Part shown: positions 57,534 through 64,000 of the stretch, in pieces
How the letters are laid out: each line of letters opens with the position of its first letter
Position numbering within the stretch: position 1 is the stretch's first letter
Assembly: GCA_949752735.1 (NCBI GenBank)
Contig: OX457040.1
Location: 182,001-246,000 of the forward strand
From: Lumbricus terrestris
Taxonomy: Eukaryota > Annelida > Clitellata > Crassiclitellata > Lumbricidae
Length of the DNA: 64,000 bases
Direction: 5' to 3'
Notes under the pieces: model-generated
Database searches by the model: none
Seen by the model: the letters and a program-made list of their open reading frames with translations, nothing else
Told to the model about the DNA's origin: nothing
Position numbers and translations under genes: made by a program

Positions 57534-57541
57534 TGTGGTAT

Positions 57542-58698
57542 TGAGTAGTGTTTGATCTTCATGGATCGACTGGAGACCATGAAATGCACTGAGATCTGAT
57601 TCAGACGGTCGTGTCTGAACGCGCCATCTTTTAATTAATTTTTCCATATTCATCAAGACGCAACACACTAGGTGTCGGTAAACGCTTTTAAAGCAACGTT
57701 TTTTTTCTGTAGTTTCATCGTTCATATATCGTTTGTGGTGATATTTACTTTCCATAGAAGCAAGGAATCTTCCGTTACATTAACCTAATAATGTATTAAA
57801 TTTATTTGCCTAAGTGACCTGTTTTTAATTTAAACTCAGTCATGTTATTAAACTAGTTTGGGGTTTTAAGCATGTTAGGAATGAGTTTTCGATTCTTTTT
57901 AAAGTATTGGTGTTGATCACAGCTGATGTGTCATGTGCCCACACTTAGCTAAGTACCTCGGCTCTAACTGTACTGGATTATAATCAGTGTTGAGGGTGTG
58001 GGGCGTATTTTAAAGAGTCCAGGGTCATTGATGCTCTCGTGATCGTGAGAACTCCCATCATTTGGGTCAATCATCACCAAGCAGTAACGGCGATTAAGAC
58101 GCTCGTGAATAAGCTGGTGCCCTGCCTTTAGCTTTAAATGACGCCTTAGCAATTTGAAGTTACGATTGTGAGACTTCACCTTATTGTGTATGTAGACCCA
58201 TATCGTTTTTGTGCTTCGATCGGGTATGTTGTACCTTTTGTTTATTTTATAATTGGCTGATAAATGCTTTTAACTACAAAAGAGTCCCGTGTTTGACTAG
58301 AAATTTTCCTCAAGAGCACACACTTCTATTGCGCAGCTTTTGACCTACGTACATATTTGTGATAAATGTCGGACATGTTCTAATTTGTGATCTAGTGTGT
58401 ACTAAACTTAACAAGTATTCTGAGAGGCTTTTATTCAGTTCAAATGTGTGTATAACTTGGATTTTGGCTCTTGTACTGGAACAGTCACTCAAAGGTTTGT
58501 ATTGCCCATGATTGGTAGCTATCACTTCGTTTTCATATCACTTTCATCTCATTGAATAATCATGGTGACCATAATCACTCGGATTACAAACACAACCTTG
58601 TTACTGTATGCCAGCAGAGACTTATAGCCAGTTAGTGCTTTGGACTTCTATCGTTGATATAAAAACTTCTGACATTGTTAAACATTAAATTGTTACAG
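57542..58698. other. Upstream region of SLC49A4
   Basis: Expected to contain the promoter and first non-coding exon of SLC49A4, not resolved. Several short open frames have no recognisable domain. Confidence 0.4.
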
Positions 58699-58797
58699 GC
58701 ATAAAGCAGAGCTGAACAACGAGCATACATCGAGTGGAGTTCACTAGGGAATGGATTAACAGTTTCAACGAAGAGCAACAGAAGAGAAAAGATTGTG

Positions 58798-61700
58798 ATG
58801 GGTCCTGATGAGAGAAAACCTCTCTTAGCAAAAGGTGGAGCTCGAGAAGAAGTGGAAGAACACGGCAGATCATCGAACGGTTTGATCAACTCATATGGTC
58901 AGGTGACGGTAGATCCGGATCTGGAGGTTCAGAATGTCATTGCAGACGGTCATCAGCAGAGCTACCATCGCCGCTGGTACATTCTCTTCTTGTTCTCTTT
59001 GCTGGGCTTCCTGCAGAACACCGTCTGGAACACGTGGAGTCCATTGAATCAGTCCGTCAGACTTGCGCTTGGCTGGACGATGGCCGACGTCGCTCTGCAG
59101 GCCAACTGGGGCTGCATCACCTACCTCATCTCTGCTCCCTTCTTCTCATGGCTGATGGATGTTAAAGGTTGGATCACAGATGGATTCTTTCTTAGAAGTT
59201 CTGCAAATTATTGTTCTTTATGTCACTTTTAAATTTGCTGATGTTTGGAATAGTATTGCTGCAAAGATGTCTTGAATCCAGTTGCGCAGCTGTGATGTTC
59301 TTCGTTGAGAAACTTAAAGCAATGATCGATCGTAGATTTCGATTCTTATCTGATGGGAATGAGAGTACATAATTGCTATGAAATCCAAGTCAATGATTGA
59401 TGAGTGTACAGCACTGCTATGAAATCCAAGTCAATGAGTGATGAGCGTACAGCACTGCTATGAAATCCAAGTCAATGAGTGATGAGTGTACAGCACTGCT
59501 ATGAAATCCAAGTCAATGAGTGATGAGTGTACAGCACTGCTATGAAATCCAAGTCAATGAGTGATGAGTGTACAGCACTGCTATGAAATCCAAGTCAATG
59601 AGTGATGAGTGTACAGCACTGCTATGAAATCCAAGTCAATGAGTGATGAGTGTACAGCACTGCTATGAAATCCAAGTCAATGAGTGATGAGTGTACAGCA
59701 CTGCTATGAAATCCAAGTCAATGAGTGATGAGTGTACAGCACTGCTATGAAATCCAAGTCAATGAGTGATGAGTGTACAGCACTGCTATGAAATCCAAGT
59801 CAATGAGTGATGAGTGTACACTGTACAGCACTGCTATGAAATCCAAGTCAATGAGTGATGAGTGTACAGCACTGCTATGAAATCCAAGTCAATGAGTGTA
59901 CAGCACTGCTATGAAATCCAAGTCAATGAGTGTACAGCACTGCTATGAAATCCAAGTCAATGAGTGTACAGAACTGCTATGAAATCCAAGTCAATGAGTG
60001 TACAGCACTGCTATGAAATCCAAGTCAATGAGTGTACAGAACTGCTATGAAATCCAAGTCAATGAGTGTACAGCACTGCTATGAAATCCAAGTCAATGAG
60101 TGTACAGAACTGCTATGAAATCCAAGTCAATGAGTGTACAGCACTGCTATGAAATCCAAGTCAATGAGTGTACAGCACTGCTATGAAATCCAAGTCAATG
60201 AGTGTACAGCACTGCTATGAAATCCAAGTCAATGAGTGTACAGCACTGCTATGAAATCCAAGTCAATGAGTGTACAGAACTGCTATGAAATCCAAGTCAA
60301 TGAGTGTACAGCACTGCTATGAAATCCAAGTCAATGAGTGTACAGCACTGCTATGAAATCCAAGTCAATGAGCTGGGAGTTCCCCAAGGCTCTGTCTTGG
60401 GTCCTTTGCTCTTTATTCTATATACGGCCGACATCCCCTCTCTTTTCCCACTCTCTGGAACAGCCGGTCATCTCTTTGCAGATGATGTGCAGGCATACGT
60501 CCATGGGTCTCCTTCATCCCAGCTACTTTTAGTTGAACGCATCCAGTCTCTCTCACATTCCCTACACTCCTGGATGTCATCAAATCGTCTCTCTCTTAAT
60601 GCCTCCAAAACGCAGTTTATTTGGTTCGGCACACCTCAGCAGCTTTTGAAAATTGATTTTGTTCTCCTCTCTGAATTATTTCCTCACTATACCTTTTCCT
60701 CAACTGTTCGTGATCTGGGTGTTACTCTAGATAGTTCCCTTTCATTTAAAGACCATATATCTAATCTTACACGCTCTTCATATTTTCATTTAAGGCGTCT
60801 AAGGGCAGTTCGGCGTTCTGTTTCGCCTTCTGTTTTTACCACTTTGGTCCATGCTTTCATTTGCTCCAGAATTGACTACTGTAATTCTCTTCTAATTGGT
60901 CTTCCCAAGGTTAGACTCTCACCTTTGCAGTCGGTCCTTAACGCGGCCGCCCGATTAATTGCACGCCTTCCACGCTACTCTCATATCTCTACTTTTATGT
61001 TTGAGCAGCTCCATTGGCTTCCTCTAACTGCGCGCATTAAGTTCAAAATTCTCATTTTGGTCTCTAAAGCACAACGGGGTCTTGCCCCAAAATATCTAAC
61101 CAATGGAATTCGCAGGCCAGTTTCAGCCTCCTCACATCGTCCACTCCGCTCTTTAGACAGATTTGAACTTCTAGTACCTCCTACTAGAACGGCTATGGCT
61201 CAGTCCCATTCCTTTACATCAATTGGCCCCTCTCTTTGGAATACGCTCTCTCCTTCTACTCGATCTCAACTTCTGACAGGTAATCCCTCCTCCTCATTTT
61301 CTTTTCTTAAAACCTATTTCTTCTCTTGTGGCCTTGCGCACTGGGAGCGCCTCTGAACGGTTCACCCTAGTAGAGGCGCTTTATAAATGTTTTCATACAA
61401 TACAATACAAAAGTGTACAGCACTGCTATGAAATCCAAGTCAATGAATGATGAGTGTACAGCACTGCTATGAAATCCAAGTCAATGAGTGATGAGTGTAC
61501 AGCACTGCTATGAAATCCAAGTCAATGAATGATGAGTGTACAGCACTGCTATGAAATCCAAGTCAATGAATGATGAGTGTACAGCACTGCTATGAAATCC
61601 AAGTCAATGAATGATGAGTGTACAGCACTGCTATGAAATCCAAGTCAATGAATGATGAGTGTACAGCACTGCTATGAAATCCAAGTCAATGAATGATGAG

Positions 61701-63666
61701 TGTACAGCACTGCTATGAAATCCAAGTCAATGAATGATGAGTGTACAGCACTGCTATGAAATCCAAGTCAATGAATGATGAGTGTACAGCACTGCTATGA
61801 AATCCAAGTCAATGAATGATGAGTGTACAGCACTGCTATGAAATCCAAGTCAATGAATGATGAGTGTACAGCACTGCTATGAAATCCAAGTCAATGAATG
61901 ATGAGTGTACAGCACTGCTTTGAAATCCAAGTCAATGAATGATGAGTGTACAGCACTGCTATGAAATCCAAGTGAAGGAGTGATGAGGGTACAGCACTGA
62001 GCTATGAAATCCAAGTCAAGTTCTATTAATTTCTGGATAGATCTTATAATAACTAAGTTGACTAGAAATGTGTATCTAACTGTCTGATTGATTATTTGAC
62101 AGCCTTAGCTGAATTTTTGTTGTTGTTGTTGAAGTAGTTAAGCTCTTGCTTTCAATGAGCTTCCTCTTCCAATACGGTTGACTTGTGTTTGTTCGTAGGG
62201 CTTCGTGTCTCCTGCGTTCTAACAGCCTCTCTTATTGCTGTGGGATCCGCTCTGCGCTGTATAACGATGGAGCCAAAGGCAGCCACGTGGTCAGTCGCTT
62301 GCTAGTACTGTGAAGAAATATGATCAGTCAACCTAAGTGGTCCTATCATTGAGGGGATCATTCAATGTTCAATGGTTTATGTTCTTTTAACTCATCTTCA
62401 GTTACCATCAAGTAAGGGATGGAGAGACAAGTTTAATCGTCATTGGTAGCTTAGTATACAGCACACAAGACAGCAATCGATGAATTGTTACAACGAGCTT
62501 TAACAAGGTAAAAATTCAGAAGACCAGTTTTCTAAAACAGGGAGGCAATCTAAGATCTAAAACAGGGAGGTAATCTATGGTCTAAAACAGAGGGGCAGTC
62601 TATAGTCTAAAACAGGGAGCCAATCTGTGGTCTAAAACAAGGAGGCAGTCTATGGTCTATGGCCTTCTCAGCAGTCTGTGGCGAAGGCAGCTACTTTGTG
62701 AGGCTGTTTGCATTGATCATCCATCCAGCCAGATGTTGCAGTTGAAGTGAAGTTCCATGTTGTTTGCAATAGTATTCCGAAGCCACCAAAGCAGCAGAAT
62801 ATTTTGGAATGGTAGTTTGTTCTTGTAAATTGATGTTATAAGATTTTGCGAGTTTCAATCAGTTTCTTTCGGATTAGTTCAGAGGTTGACCTTTACCCTT
62901 TTACGAAGAACGTGTTCCATTATAGGTGACTATCAGACCAGTATGGTTCATTGTACTAAACAACATGATCTATGGTTTTTTTATGGCTGCTTTTCGAATA
63001 TGTTGGACAGGCTGATCAACGTTGGACAGATACTGAACGGATTTGCTGGTCCGGTGTTGATGGCTGGTCCCCCGTTGCTGTCTGCTATCTGGTTCCCAGC
63101 TTTCCAGAGAACCACAGCAACATCTATGATTATACTGTGCATGGCTCTTGGAATTGCAGCATCTTTTGTAGTCGGTCAGTTTGTCATCTGTCTCATGCAC
63201 ACAACCATCTTCTCTGCTCACATTTTTTAAGTTATGGGATTTGATGTATTGTCTGTTTTGCATGGACCAGTTGCATGGACAAGTGTGCAATATATTCAGT
63301 TGCTTCGTTTTAATGCTATTCTATAGGACTAACCTTTCAACTTCTCTGAAAATAATTAAGGTTCTCTCTTTCCACTCATCACTGAGTTCTTCTGCTATAC
63401 ACTTTGATCTCTGTTCTTTCAACAGATATTTTTTTGCAGGAACTCACTATTCGCTGACTCTGAGACTTCTCCTTATGCTAACTTTTTATGCTCACAGATT
63501 GCTTACAGATTGCTATCTGAATTTTAAAGTAATTCATTTCATGGCTTTGAGATCTTTGTGAAGCAATCACAATGGATGACGAATCAGTCTAAGAGAGAGA
63601 GTGCTTTGGGCGAATGTTTGCAGGTCCTCTCATGGTTCCGAATCTTGCATCTTCAAACAGTTCTTC
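58798..63666 (+). CDS. SLC49A4: SLC49A4 (DIRC2) lysosomal MFS transporter, N-terminal part, 4 exons
   Basis: This is a major-facilitator protein of lysosomal membranes. The mammalian member has been linked to proton-driven pyridoxine transport. Exons are 58798-59167, 62199-62289, 63011-63174 and 63624-63666, with matching phases (222 codons so far); the rest lies beyond the right edge. The N-terminus has ERKPLL, an acidic dileucine sorting motif, at residues 5-10. Helix 1 is RRWYILFLFSLLGFLQNTVW; then VWNTWSPLNQSVR and the second helix to SWLMDVKG. Exon 2 gives GLRVSCVLTASLIAVGSALR, exon 3 NVGQILNGFAGPVLMAGPPL and TATSMIILCMALGIAASFVV, exon 4 GPLMVPNLASSNSSS. This order matches DIRC2. An acceptor at 58698 marks an upstream non-coding exon. 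Start: the ATG at 58798 gives MGPDERKPLL. Confidence 0.93.
59370..60372. repeat. 41-bp and 34-bp satellite, left array, in SLC49A4 intron 1
   Basis: 41-base units containing GTACAGCACTGCTATGAAAT and TCAATGAGTGATGAGT run to about 59890, then a 34-base form lacking the GATGAGT step runs to 60372. Copies are nearly identical, with C/A variation in GTACAGCAC versus GTACAGAAC. Confidence 0.97.
60373..61412 (+). mobile_element. 5'-truncated CR1/L2-like LINE with FADD motif inside the satellite
   Basis: The open frame starts inside the RT domain at LGVPQGSVLGPLLF, has the catalytic FADD (HLFADDVQAYV), then WMSSNRLSLNASKTQFIWFG, VRDLGVTLDSSLSFKDH, FEQLHWLPLTARIKFKIL and a C-terminal HWERL-stop. The tail is GAGGCGCTTTATAAATG ending in ACAATACAATACAAAA. 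The N-terminal RT and endonuclease are missing, so it is immobile. The long open frame suggests youth. No clear target duplication. Confidence 0.92.
61413..62020. repeat. 41-bp satellite, right array
   Basis: 41-base units with TCAATGAATGATGAGTGTAC, where most left-array 41-base units have TCAATGAGTGATGAGT. About 14 copies, degenerating at 61970-62015. Confidence 0.97.
62505..62665. repeat. About 28-bp repeat TCTAAAACAGGGAGGCAATC, five copies
   Basis: Imperfect tandem copies of TCTAAAACAGGGAGGCAATCTATGG in SLC49A4 intron 2. Confidence 0.85.
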
Positions 63667-64000
63667 GTGAGTTTCAAACGTTTATTTGATTTTGCTAGCA
63701 ATTGCTCAAGTCAATTGTTATTTGTTTATTATTTTAACGAGCAAAATGATTCAAATTATTTGAATCTGTATACTTGCCAAATGGTCTTCAGAAAATTATT
63801 CCTAAAAGTTATGATTTCTCAAAGTGAAGACAGTCTTGCTACAAACTCTTAACAATCATATGTGACCGGATATCCCAAAACCAGGCACTCTTCGGGAATG
63901 TCTATTTACGAGAAACAACCAAAAATTGCAAATTTTGACTCTTTAACCCAAATTTCGTTTTTTTTGTAAAATTCATACGGTACGTGAAAATATCTTAAAA
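63667..64000 (+). other. SLC49A4 intron 4, start
   Basis: Begins with the donor TTCTTC|GTGAGT. No further exon is seen before the window ends. Confidence 0.6.

Overview
The window is genomic DNA from an invertebrate animal. The genes have many short exons with GT-AG introns, there is no operon structure, and mobile DNA is dense (LINE, tRNA-derived SINE, hAT MITE, Merlin, Copia), with satellites in most long introns. The repeat mix looks marine-invertebrate-like. I cannot fix the phylum from the sequence alone.

Four protein-coding genes can be read exon by exon. USP5 (minus strand, 31863 down to 14858) has 20 coding exons that join in frame to 820 codons. It carries a ZnF-UBP finger, a split USP catalytic core and two UBA domains, as in the enzyme that disassembles free polyubiquitin chains. 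SEC61G (minus, 36139 down to 33827) encodes the 68-residue gamma subunit of the ER translocon. A TAX1BP1/CALCOCO-family autophagy receptor (plus, 47365-54892) has an N-terminal SKICH domain, coiled-coil exons and three C-terminal zinc fingers. SLC49A4/DIRC2 (plus, 58798 onward) encodes a lysosomal major-facilitator transporter and runs off the right edge. USP5 and SEC61G lie head-to-tail on minus; the receptor and the transporter lie head-to-tail on plus. Their functions are not obviously linked beyond general proteostasis and lysosomal housekeeping.

Layout: 1-14.4 kb is gene-poor, with a decayed mobile-type ORF, tandem repeats, a solo LTR, two MITEs, mutually interrupted LINE fragments holding a perfect 126-bp palindrome, and an RTE-like LINE end. 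14.4-32 kb is USP5, its introns filled with satellites, hAT MITEs, LINE and SINE pieces. 32-36.2 kb is SEC61G. 37.2-43.0 kb is a four-layer nest: a SINE holds a hAT MITE, which holds a second SINE, which holds an almost pristine Copia element. 43.3-45.3 kb is a LINE split by a decayed Merlin transposon. 47.4-54.9 kb is the receptor gene. 55-58.7 kb is intergenic with nested MITEs. 58.7-64 kb is SLC49A4, whose first intron holds a satellite array split by a LINE.

I found no gene cluster that looks like a new biological system. The most informative signals are the dated insertion nest, the Copia primer site matching the anticodon arm of initiator tRNA-Met, and tandem duplications that multiply splice sites of USP5.
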